Below, piece after piece: positions 16,798-23,543 of a stretch of 35,081 nt of DNA (position 1 is the stretch's first letter; every line of letters begins with the position of its first letter). The DNA is from an uncultured Lachnospiraceae bacterium (GTDB lineage: Bacteria; Bacillota; Clostridia; Lachnospirales; Lachnospiraceae), in the NCBI GenBank assembly GCA_900315055.1, contig OMXP01000027.1:1-35081 (forward strand), read 5' to 3'. The notes beneath the pieces were generated by a model that searched no databases, was not told the origin of the DNA, and worked only from the letters and a program-made list of their open reading frames with translations. The position numbers and the translations under genes are program-made.

Positions 16798-17790
16798 ATG
16801 GAACCCGTCATTGATGTCGTGATCCCGACGTACCGTCCGGATGCAAGGCTGCTGCAGATTTTTGACATGCTGGAAAGACAGACGCTCAGGGTGCGCGCGA
16901 TCCGGATCATCAACACGGAGCAGCCCCTGTTTGAAAAGCTTCTGGAGGAGCAGGGACTTGATGAAAAGGCCCTTGCAGAGAAGTTCCCGGAGGTATCCGT
17001 GCGTCATATCGACAAGGTCTCCTTCGATCACGGCGGGACGAGAAATCTCGGGGTGTCCCTCTGCACGGGGGCAGACTTCTGCCTTCTGATGACGCAGGAT
17101 GCCCTGCCTTCCGGGGAGGATCTTGTGGAGAAGCTTTATGCACCGATGGTGAGGGACGAGACCCTTGCGGTCTCCTATGCAAGACAGCTGCCAAATCCCG
17201 GGGAGAGGAAGGCGGAGGTCTTTTCGAGGGCGTTCAATTATCCTGAGGAGAGCAGGGTAAAGTCCGAAGAAGACTTTGCAACACTCGGGATCAAGACATA
17301 CTTCTGCTCCAATGTCTGTGCGCTCTACCGGAAATCCGTCCTCGATGCGCTGGGAGATTTTCCCTCGCCCATGATCTTCAACGAGGACATGGTCTTTGCA
17401 GGCCGGGCGCTGAAGGCGGGCTGCCGGATCCGGTACACGGCAGAGGCTTTAGTTTATCACAGCCATCACTACAGTGCGGGGCAGCAGTTCCACCGGAATT
17501 TTGACCTTGGCGTCTCCCAGGCAATGCACCCGGAGATCTTTGCGAAGGCCTCCTCCGAGGGAGAGGGCATGCACTATGTAAAAGCCGTGATCTCGTATCT
17601 TCAGAAAAACGGCGGCAGATCCGAGATCCCGGGGTTTGTCGCAACCTGCGGGGCAAGACTTGTGGGGTACCGGCTCGGGAAGAAGTACAAAAAGCTCCCG
17701 AAGAGACTGGTGCTCTCCCTTACCTCCAATCCCACGTTTTTCAAAGCGCATCCGGAGGTATTTCTGGACAGTTTTACCGAAAATTCATGA
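16798..17790 (+). CDS. GT2 family glycosyltransferase (rhamnosyltransferase-like)
   Basis: A 330-residue sugar transferase. The N-terminal strand is IDVVIPTYRPD (5-15). It has FDHGGTRNLG (76-85), a motif common in dTDP-rhamnosyltransferases of the GT2 family, then MTQDALP (98-104) in place of the usual DxD, SNVCALYRKSV, FNEDMVFAGRAL (194-205) with the probable catalytic acid, and a His-rich VYHSHHYS. With rmlC at the left edge this supports a rhamnose-containing polymer; donor identity is inference. A GAGGTG site precedes ATG 16798. The gene stands apart from the main GT operon, between two transcription signals (the hairpin at 16761 and the promoter-like element at 17808), so it may be co-transcribed with the LCP gene by read-through. 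Confidence 0.88.
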   Translation: MEPVIDVVIPTYRPDARLLQIFDMLERQTLRVRAIRIINTEQPLFEKLLEEQGLDEKALAEKFPEVSVRHIDKVSFDHGGTRNLGVSLCTGADFCLLMTQDALPSGEDLVEKLYAPMVRDETLAVSYARQLPNPGERKAEVFSRAFNYPEESRVKSEEDFATLGIKTYFCSNVCALYRKSVLDALGDFPSPMIFNEDMVFAGRALKAGCRIRYTAEALVYHSHHYSAGQQFHRNFDLGVSQAMHPEIFAKASSEGEGMHYVKAVISYLQKNGGRSEIPGFVATCGARLVGYRLGKKYKKLPKRLVLSLTSNPTFFKAHPEVFLDSFTENS

Positions 17791-17807
17791 TTATGGAATG
17801 GATTTTA

Positions 17808-17816
17808 TGGTAAAAT
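17808..17816 (+). promoter_or_regulatory. Extended -10 promoter-like element upstream of relQ
   Basis: TGGTAAAAT (17808-17816) matches an extended -10; the -35 region is poor. It lies about 70 bp upstream of the relQ ATG and just before a leader hairpin. Confidence 0.5.
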
Positions 17817-17837
17817 GTCTTTTGTTAAATTTGTAAC

Positions 17838-17861
17838 GGAACCGGACGGGGGTCCGGCTCC
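17838..17861 (+). promoter_or_regulatory. Leader hairpin upstream of relQ
   Basis: GGAACCGGAC and GTCCGGCTCC form a 10-bp stem with one mismatch and a GGGG loop (17848-17851). There is no T-run after it, so it is not a standard terminator. It lies in the presumed 5' leader, 27 bases before the ATG. Confidence 0.5.
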
Positions 17862-17888
17862 GAATTTCATTGTCAGTGGAACCGTTTT

Positions 17889-18533
17889 ATGGAAATCGTA
17901 GTAGAGGGCGAAGGCGCGGACAGCTATGAGGAAGTCATGCTGTACTATGAGGGTGCGCTGGCCCAGATGCAGACAAAGCTGAATATCCTCAATCAGGAAT
18001 TTCAGCATGTACACAACTATAACCCGATCGAGCACATCAAGGCGAGGATCAAGACCCCGGAGAGCATCGCAAAGAAGCTTCGCCGGCACGGGTATGAGGT
18101 CACTCTCGCCAACATGGTCAAGTACTGCAACGACATCGCAGGAGTCCGCGTGATCTGTGATTACACGACGGACATCTACAAGATCGCGGACATGATCTCG
18201 AACCAGGCGGATATTAGGGTCCTTGCGATCAAGGATTACATCGCCCAGCCAAAGCCATCCGGCTACAAGAGCTACCACATGATCGTCATGGTCCCCGTGT
18301 ATCTCTCGGACCGCATCGTCGACACCAAGGTCGAGGTGCAGATAAGAACCATCGCGATGGACTTCTGGGCAAGCCTTGACCACAAGATTCAGTACAAGTT
18401 TCCGGGCGAGGTGCCGGACAAGATCGCAAAGGAGCTGTATGACTGCTCCGTGATGGTCTCCGAGCTTGACGCCAAGATGCTCGAGCTCAACAACGAGCTG
18501 CAGGAGCTGGAGGAAAACAACAGAAACAAATGA
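17889..18533 (+). CDS. relQ: Small alarmone synthetase, RelQ/YjbM type (ppGpp synthase)
   Basis: Transfers pyrophosphate from ATP to GDP/GTP to make (p)ppGpp in the cytoplasm. The 214 residues contain only the synthetase domain; no HD hydrolase, TGS or ACT domain is present, and the length fits RelQ (about 210). Motifs are RIKTPESIAKKLRRHG (53-68), DIAGVRVICDY (82-92), KPSGYKSYH (122-130), and VEVQIRTIAMDFWASLDH (148-165), the last being the RelA/SpoT nucleotide-binding segment. The C-terminal 35 residues form a charged helix, usual for RelQ tetramers. It has its own promoter-like element and leader hairpin and is 61 bp upstream of a beta-galactosidase gene. The ATG at 17889 has no strong Shine-Dalgarno sequence. 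Confidence 0.93.
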   Translation: MEIVVEGEGADSYEEVMLYYEGALAQMQTKLNILNQEFQHVHNYNPIEHIKARIKTPESIAKKLRRHGYEVTLANMVKYCNDIAGVRVICDYTTDIYKIADMISNQADIRVLAIKDYIAQPKPSGYKSYHMIVMVPVYLSDRIVDTKVEVQIRTIAMDFWASLDHKIQYKFPGEVPDKIAKELYDCSVMVSELDAKMLELNNELQELEENNRNK

Positions 18534-18593
18534 TGAAGGACCGGGCAGCCGGCCCTTTGTTTTGCAGGGAATTGTCGGGAGGAGAGGAAAGTC

Positions 18594-20582
18594 ATGGAAC
18601 ACTTTATTTACGGCGGAGACTACAACCCGGATCAGTGGCTGGACCGCCCGGATATCCTGAAGGAGGACGTCCGGCTGATGAAGAATGCCCACATGAACGA
18701 GGCAACCCTCGGGGTCTTTGCCTGGGCCGTGGAGGAGCCAAGAGAGGGAGAGTATCACCTCGACTGGCTGGAGGAGATCATCGACCGCCTCTATGAGAAC
18801 GGCATCTCCACGATCCTTGCAACGCCTTCCGGCGCAAGGCCGCGCTGGCTTGCGGAAAAGTATCCGGAGGTCCTTCGGACTCTGCCGGACGGCACAAAGG
18901 CAAAGTTCGGGGGACGCCACAATCACTGCTTCACCTCCCCTGTCTACCGGCAGAAGGTCTATGAGATCGATCGGAAGCTCGCGGAGAAGTTTGCGGGAAA
19001 TCCTGCCGTTATCGGCTGGCACATCTCCAACGAGTTTGGCGGCGAGTGTTACTGCCCGCTCTGCCAGGAGGCGTTTCGGCAGTGGCTGAAGAAGAAATAC
19101 GGCACGATCGAGGCCCTGAACAGGGCCTGGTGGAGCACGTTTTGGAGCCACACGTATGCGGATTTCTCCGAGGTGGAGGCACCCTCCCCCATCGGAGAGA
19201 GCGCGACCATGGGACTTGATCTTGACTGGAAGAGGTTCATCACGGATCAGACGGCGGACTTCATGAAGGTCGAGAAGAAGGCCCTGAAAGACGGCGGCGC
19301 CGCGCAGCCCATGACCATCAACATGATGTACGACTACGACGGCCTCGACTACGGCCGCATGGCAAAAGACCTCGACATCATCTCCTGGGACTCCTACCCG
19401 GAGTGGGGAGGACCTGAGGGCAATGAAAAGCCCGCCCTCGGGCACGGGCGCTGCCACGATTACATGCGATCTCTCAAGGATCAGCCCTTCCTTCTCATGG
19501 AGAGCTGCCCATCCTCCACGAACTGGCAGGAGGTGAGCAGGCTCAAAGCCCCGGGGCTCCTTACCTGTGCAAGCCTCCATGCCATCGGCCACGGCGCGGA
19601 CTCCGTGCAGTACTTCCAGATCCGCCAGAGCAGGGGATCCTCGGAGAAGTTCCACGGCGCCCTGATTGACCAGACGGGACGGGACGACACGAGAGTCTAC
19701 AAGGAGGCGGCAGAGGTCGGACGGATGCTCGAAAGGATTTCCCGTGCAAAGGGCGCCGTCACAAGAGCGAGAGCAGCCCTGGTCCAGGACACCCAGAACC
19801 GGTGGGCGATCGCAGACACCCAGGGCCCCCGCAACTGCGGCATGGGATACCTGGAGTTTATCCAGGAGCTCTACAGGGCGCTGAAAAAGCAGGGGATCGA
19901 TGTCGACGTCATCGATCAGGACCACGGGTATGAACCCTACGACCTCATCGTTCTGCCGATGCTCTACAGTGTCCGCAATGAGAATGACAGAAGGCTTAAA
20001 GCCTTCGTCGAAAACGGGGGCGTTCTTGTCGGGACGTACTTTACCGGCGTGGTCGACGAAACGGATCTTTGCTTTGAGGGCGATACGCCGCATGGCCTGA
20101 CGGACGTCTTCGGGATCCGGCGCCTTGAGATCGACGGCCTGTACGACGGGCAGAAGAATACCCTGACGGGAAACGGGAAGACCTACTCCTGCGACAGGCT
20201 CTGTGAGCGCATTGCCCCGGAGGGTGCGGAAACGCTCCTTACCTACGGGGAGGATTTCTATGCCGGGGAGAGCGCCCTGACGGTACATGCATTCGGAAAG
20301 GGAAAGGCCTACTACCTTGCAGCACACGCTGATGAGGCGCTTCTTTCCGACCTGATGCGGCGCGCCATATTCGATGCGGGGATCGGGCCTCTGGTTCAAG
20401 ATCTTCCGTCCGGCGTCGAGGTGCAGAGCAGACTAAAGGGCGATTCCACGTATCTCTTTTTCGAGAACTTCGGAACAGAGGAGGGAAAGATTTCCCTTTC
20501 AAAGAACGAGAGCGTTCTCTACGGAGAACAGGACGGGAGCATCCCGCCCTGCCATGTGCTGGTGGTGGAAAGAAAGAACTGA
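18594..20582 (+). CDS. Glycoside hydrolase family 42 beta-galactosidase
   Basis: Hydrolyses beta-galactosides, probably oligosaccharides brought into the cell, because there is no signal peptide or membrane segment. The 662 residues show the three-domain GH42 layout. The TIM barrel starts GGDYNPDQWLDRP (7-19), with FAWAVEEPREGEY (42-54), ATPSGARPRWL, the acid/base Glu147 in WHISNEFGGECYC and the nucleophile Glu303 in LLMESCPSSTNW. The Cys cluster Cys112/Cys152/Cys154/Cys157 matches the zinc site of many GH42 enzymes. The trimerisation domain (about 390-600) and a short beta C-terminus follow. The ribosome binding site GGGAGGAG is about 8 bp before the ATG. No sugar transporter or regulator is next to it, so its substrate and control are unclear. 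It may share the relQ transcript. Confidence 0.95.
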   Translation: MEHFIYGGDYNPDQWLDRPDILKEDVRLMKNAHMNEATLGVFAWAVEEPREGEYHLDWLEEIIDRLYENGISTILATPSGARPRWLAEKYPEVLRTLPDGTKAKFGGRHNHCFTSPVYRQKVYEIDRKLAEKFAGNPAVIGWHISNEFGGECYCPLCQEAFRQWLKKKYGTIEALNRAWWSTFWSHTYADFSEVEAPSPIGESATMGLDLDWKRFITDQTADFMKVEKKALKDGGAAQPMTINMMYDYDGLDYGRMAKDLDIISWDSYPEWGGPEGNEKPALGHGRCHDYMRSLKDQPFLLMESCPSSTNWQEVSRLKAPGLLTCASLHAIGHGADSVQYFQIRQSRGSSEKFHGALIDQTGRDDTRVYKEAAEVGRMLERISRAKGAVTRARAALVQDTQNRWAIADTQGPRNCGMGYLEFIQELYRALKKQGIDVDVIDQDHGYEPYDLIVLPMLYSVRNENDRRLKAFVENGGVLVGTYFTGVVDETDLCFEGDTPHGLTDVFGIRRLEIDGLYDGQKNTLTGNGKTYSCDRLCERIAPEGAETLLTYGEDFYAGESALTVHAFGKGKAYYLAAHADEALLSDLMRRAIFDAGIGPLVQDLPSGVEVQSRLKGDSTYLFFENFGTEEGKISLSKNESVLYGEQDGSIPPCHVLVVERKN

Positions 20583-20598
20583 ACGATAACGGAAAGAC

Positions 20599-20628
20599 GG
20601 ACCCGGGGCGGTGGCTCCGGGTCTTTTG
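20599..20628 (+). terminator. Rho-independent terminator after the GH42 gene
   Basis: GACCCGG (20600-20606) pairs with CCGGGTC (20617-20623), followed by TTTT. It starts 17 bp after the stop codon. Confidence 0.85.
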
Positions 20629-20646
20629 CTGCTTTAAAAAGAGGAG

Positions 20647-20676
20647 GCCCGGATGTGTCTCGCAGCACACCCGGGC
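20647..20676 (+). repeat. Second hairpin downstream of the GH42 terminator
   Basis: GCCCGG-x-TGTG (20647-20657) pairs with CACA-x-CCGGGC (20666-20676), 10 pairs with one internal mismatch and an 8-base loop. No T-run follows on the + strand, and on the - strand the T-run is offset by about six bases, so its role is open. Confidence 0.55.
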
Positions 20677-20898
20677 GTATTATGAAAAAAATGATCTATG
20701 TGTTTGTCTCTTGCGATTCATATCGTAGCAATCTATTGTTAACGGACTGTGAACGAGTCGTTACACCTTTGTAAATGTGCTCGAAAGCTTCCGGGAATTA
20801 TACTGATAATTGTACACACTGCACAAGAATATTGTATTTTTCCGGGAGACGGAACCTGCGCTCTGTCATCGGAGGGCAGCCTGGTCTTTCCGGCGTCG
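20677..20898 (+). other. Non-coding, relatively AT-rich intergenic stretch
   Basis: Part of a 389-bp gap without a convincing gene. It is more AT-rich than its surroundings. It holds a weak promoter-like pair, TTGCGA (20711-20716) and TATTGT (20734-20739) with 17 bp between, and an imperfect dyad around 20741-20762 (AACGGACT versus AGTCGTT). No open frame here has a ribosome binding site. Confidence 0.5.
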
Positions 20899-20927
20899 TT
20901 GAACTTCTATTCTGCGGATGCTAAAAT
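20899..20927 (+). promoter_or_regulatory. Sigma-A type promoter for the 20972 gene
   Basis: TTGAAC (20899-20904), a 17-bp spacer and TAAAAT (20922-20927), with TGC just before the -10, giving an extended -10. It ends 44 bp upstream of the ATG at 20972. Confidence 0.75.
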
Positions 20928-20971
20928 GATGCCTGATTGAACCATGCAAAAGAGCAGGGAGGTGTCTGTCG

Positions 20972-21661
20972 ATGTCGGAAAATACGGTGAGCACGGGGCT
21001 CGGAGAACTGGATGCGGATGCGCTGATCCGCGCAAACGGAGAAGCACAGGCGAAGGACACAAGTGAACTTCGAAGCGTCGCCTCCGAATATGCCCGGCAG
21101 ATCCAGACGCTGAAGGATCTGTGCGACCGCAACAGCCAGATGATCGAAGAGCTCCGCAAGATGAATGTCGAGACCACCAAGGGCATTCAGGAGATCATGA
21201 GCACCGCCACGGAGCAGATGAAGACCGCTGCCCCGCAGGGGAGCGACATCGACTTCAGCCAGATCCAGACCGGCTTTGACGATTCCCTGCAGGAGCAGAG
21301 TGCAAAGACGAAGGAGTCCCTCGATGCGGTGAAGGACGCGACGACCCAGTCCATCAGCGCCGTCGGCGACAAGACGAAGGAATCTCTCGATTCCATGCAG
21401 GAGAAGATCGCGGACCTGATTCAGCAGTCCGATGATTTCTCCCACAAGGAAAATGTCCGGGTCTACCGCAACATCCAGGCGGCGACGGAGCAGCAGCTGC
21501 AGAAGCAGACCCAGGAGCTCAAGGACGCCCTGGAGCCTCTGACCAAGCAGGAAAAGCCGAAGACCTCGCCGCTCCTTGTCCTCACCTTTATCGTGGCCCT
21601 TGCAGGGCTTCTGCTCGAGTGCGCCGATCTCTTCGGCCTGCTCCACATGTTCGGGCTGTAA
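20972..21661 (+). CDS. Unrecognised tail-anchored coiled-coil protein
   Basis: I do not recognise this family. The 229 residues are almost wholly charged and helix-forming up to about residue 195, followed by one hydrophobic segment (about 200-220) and a short tail ending HMFGL. It therefore looks tail-anchored, with the coiled coil in the cytoplasm, and has no signal peptide. The segment 112-145 contains a repeat with TKESLDAV and TKESLDSM 22 residues apart (two 11-residue turns), as in amphipathic apolipoprotein- or LEA-like helices. A second coil lies at about 28-85. No catalytic motif is visible. GGGAGG lies about 9 bp before the ATG, a strong promoter precedes it and a terminator follows, so it is a single-gene transcript. 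Possible roles are envelope scaffolding or stress protection; both are guesses. Confidence 0.8.
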   Translation: MSENTVSTGLGELDADALIRANGEAQAKDTSELRSVASEYARQIQTLKDLCDRNSQMIEELRKMNVETTKGIQEIMSTATEQMKTAAPQGSDIDFSQIQTGFDDSLQEQSAKTKESLDAVKDATTQSISAVGDKTKESLDSMQEKIADLIQQSDDFSHKENVRVYRNIQAATEQQLQKQTQELKDALEPLTKQEKPKTSPLLVLTFIVALAGLLLECADLFGLLHMFGL

Positions 21662-21692
21662 ACAAGACCGATACCTGAACCTGAAATTCCTG

Positions 21693-21720
21693 AAAGCCGG
21701 CGGTTTCGCCGGCTTTCTTC
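21693..21720 (+). terminator. Rho-independent terminator after the coiled-coil gene
   Basis: AAAGCCGGC (21693-21701) and GCCGGCTTT (21708-21716) form a 9-bp stem with loop GGTTTC, followed by CTTC. It ends 27 bp before the next ATG, with no room for a promoter after it. Confidence 0.8.
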
Positions 21721-21747
21721 CTGAAAACCTCTGGGACTGCCACCTCC

Positions 21748-23361
21748 ATGCATCGATATGCCCGTTTGATCAAACTGTATCTGATTCTGATGTCCTTTAT
21801 GGTCCTTGGCATCTCCCTGCTGTTTTTCCCGCAGTTCGTGTCGTTTTCCGGGGAGGAGAACAGCTACTATGAGGTGTTTCTGTGCGGTGAGGACGTGGGC
21901 ACCGTGACGGATGAGGAAACGGCAAGGGAGTGCCTTCGTCAGGCACGCCGGCGCCTTGCGCGCCCGGAGACGGCGCTTGAAGATGACATGCTCTTTGTCG
22001 ATGCGGACCTGACCTTTGAGGAGAGAAACTCCTTCTTCGGCTCTCTTTCCTCCGAGGATGATCTGACCGCCTCCATGGTGAGCGCTCTCTCCGATCACGA
22101 GGAGCGGACCTATACGCGCTGCTACAGCGTGCGCATCAAGAAGACCATCGTGAACCTTGCAACCCTCGATGAGGTGAAGGAGCTCCTGCAGAAGGTGATG
22201 GAGCCGGTCCTTTCCCAGTATGACGAGGGGGAGAGCTATGACGTCACGATCTCGAGGGATTCCTCGAGCCGTCTGTGCGTTCTTTCCGCTTCGATCGAGG
22301 ATACAAACGAGGAGGCAAAGAACGAGAGCGCGCTCCTTTCCAGCGAGGCGTACCCCTCTGCCGGGATCGAGGCACAGCTCTCGGGCTTTTTCGATGCCGT
22401 GACCCCGCAGGTTGCGGTAAACTTTGACGACTATACGGACGGGAAACTCACGAAGGTCTCCTTCGACAGCAGAATCGAGATCGCCAGTACCTACCTTCCG
22501 GAGAGCGAGATCGAGACGCTCGATGACGCGTACCAGATCGTTACCGGGCAGGAGGACGTGACGACCCGGTATGAGGTGAAGAACGGCGATTCCCTGGACT
22601 CCATTGCACAGGCTTACGGGGAGACGGCAGACGAGCTCATCTCGGATAACGGGCTTGATGCCGGCAATCCGGTGTACAAGCCGGGAGACCTGCTTCTTGT
22701 GCGGGTCCAGGCGGCGCCGCTTGCCCTGAACTACACCATACGGCAGAGCCGGGATGAGAACTACTCCGCCGATACGATCACGAAGTACAACGACAGATGG
22801 TACACGACAAAGTCCGAGGTGATCCAGGACGCCGTCGAGGGACAGCGACGGGTTCTCGAGGACGTGGAGTACAACTCCGCATCGGGAGAGGCCGTCTCCA
22901 CCACCCTTATCAAGGAGGAGGTCGTGACAGAGGCGGTGCCGGAGATCATCGAACAGGGCACCAAGAACCCACCGACCTACATCTGGCCGGTCTCCGGAGG
23001 ATACATCACGTCGGGCTTTGGCCACCGCACAAAGCCCAACGCCGCGGCCTCGAGCTACCATCAGGGCGTCGACATCGCGGTCTCGACCGGTACTGCCGTC
23101 CACGCATCGAGCGGCGGTACCGTGACCCAGGCCGGCTGGTACGGAAACTACGGGTACGTGGTGTTCATCAGCCACGGAAACGGCGTGGAGACCCGCTACG
23201 GACATCTCTCGAAGGTCGAGGTCAGCGTGGGAGAGACCGTTTCCCAGGGCGATGTCATCGCGCTGTCCGGTTCCACCGGCAACAGCACGGGCCCGCATCT
23301 GCACTTTGAGATGCGCATCAACGGCACGGCCGTCAACCCGCTCGAGTACGTGACAAACTGA
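21748..23361 (+). CDS. Membrane-anchored LysM-G5-M23 peptidoglycan endopeptidase
   Basis: Probable cell-wall hydrolase acting outside the membrane. In the 537 residues, an N-terminal hydrophobic helix (about 9-28, after MHRYARLIK) is a signal anchor. Residues about 40-265 are an unassigned extracellular region. LysM lies at about 273-321 (RYEVKNGDSLDSIAQAYG, then YKPGDLLLV). A G5-like beta domain lies at about 328-405. The M23 peptidase domain (about 411-537) has the zinc ligands His438 and Asp442 in YHQGVD, His485 in RYGHLS and His517/His519 in GPHLHFE, so it looks catalytically complete. The LysM-G5-M23 order is common in Clostridia. No Shine-Dalgarno sequence precedes ATG 21748; instead the sequence CCACCTCC abuts it. 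No better start was found. It lies between a coiled-coil envelope-type gene and murA. Confidence 0.92.
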   Translation: MHRYARLIKLYLILMSFMVLGISLLFFPQFVSFSGEENSYYEVFLCGEDVGTVTDEETARECLRQARRRLARPETALEDDMLFVDADLTFEERNSFFGSLSSEDDLTASMVSALSDHEERTYTRCYSVRIKKTIVNLATLDEVKELLQKVMEPVLSQYDEGESYDVTISRDSSSRLCVLSASIEDTNEEAKNESALLSSEAYPSAGIEAQLSGFFDAVTPQVAVNFDDYTDGKLTKVSFDSRIEIASTYLPESEIETLDDAYQIVTGQEDVTTRYEVKNGDSLDSIAQAYGETADELISDNGLDAGNPVYKPGDLLLVRVQAAPLALNYTIRQSRDENYSADTITKYNDRWYTTKSEVIQDAVEGQRRVLEDVEYNSASGEAVSTTLIKEEVVTEAVPEIIEQGTKNPPTYIWPVSGGYITSGFGHRTKPNAAASSYHQGVDIAVSTGTAVHASSGGTVTQAGWYGNYGYVVFISHGNGVETRYGHLSKVEVSVGETVSQGDVIALSGSTGNSTGPHLHFEMRINGTAVNPLEYVTN

Positions 23362-23426
23362 AAGCAGAGTGAAAAAACCGCAAGGCGAAGGGCATGCACG
23401 TGGTGGATTTTTGGCCATTTGCCGGT

Positions 23427-23455
23427 TTGACAGTTCCGAAAGCGTGCGCTATCCT
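23427..23455 (+). promoter_or_regulatory. Sigma-A promoter of murA
   Basis: Perfect TTGACA (23427-23432), a 17-bp spacer and TATCCT (23450-23455, 4/6). The transcript would have a leader of about 80 bases before the murA start at 23544. Confidence 0.78.
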
Positions 23456-23543
23456 AGTACAGCGCTTATTCTGTAAAGATCCGGTATGGATCCGGTAAGA
23501 GGAAATTGTCGGGTTCAGTGGAGAGTTGGAGATCTGATTGTTT

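Noticed and set aside
18541..18562. Possible terminator between relQ and the GH42 gene
   Set aside because: Only a 4-bp stem (GGGC/GCCC) before TTTGTTTT; too weak to call, and the two genes may be co-transcribed.
17805..20399. Very long antisense open frame across relQ and the GH42 gene (and similar ones at 12683-14761, 21463-23418 and 2990-4618 on the - strand)
   Set aside because: GC-rich codon bias leaves few stops on the opposite strand. The + strand proteins have clear family motifs and ribosome binding sites; the antisense translations have none and are low-complexity and charged.
18594..20582. GH42 enzyme as a secreted degrader of the neighbouring polysaccharide
   Set aside because: No signal peptide or anchor is visible; the protein starts directly with the catalytic barrel, so it is cytoplasmic.
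20749..20940. Open frame of 63 codons in the gap before the coiled-coil gene
   Set aside because: GTG start without a ribosome binding site, no recognisable composition, and it runs through a good promoter (20899-20927).
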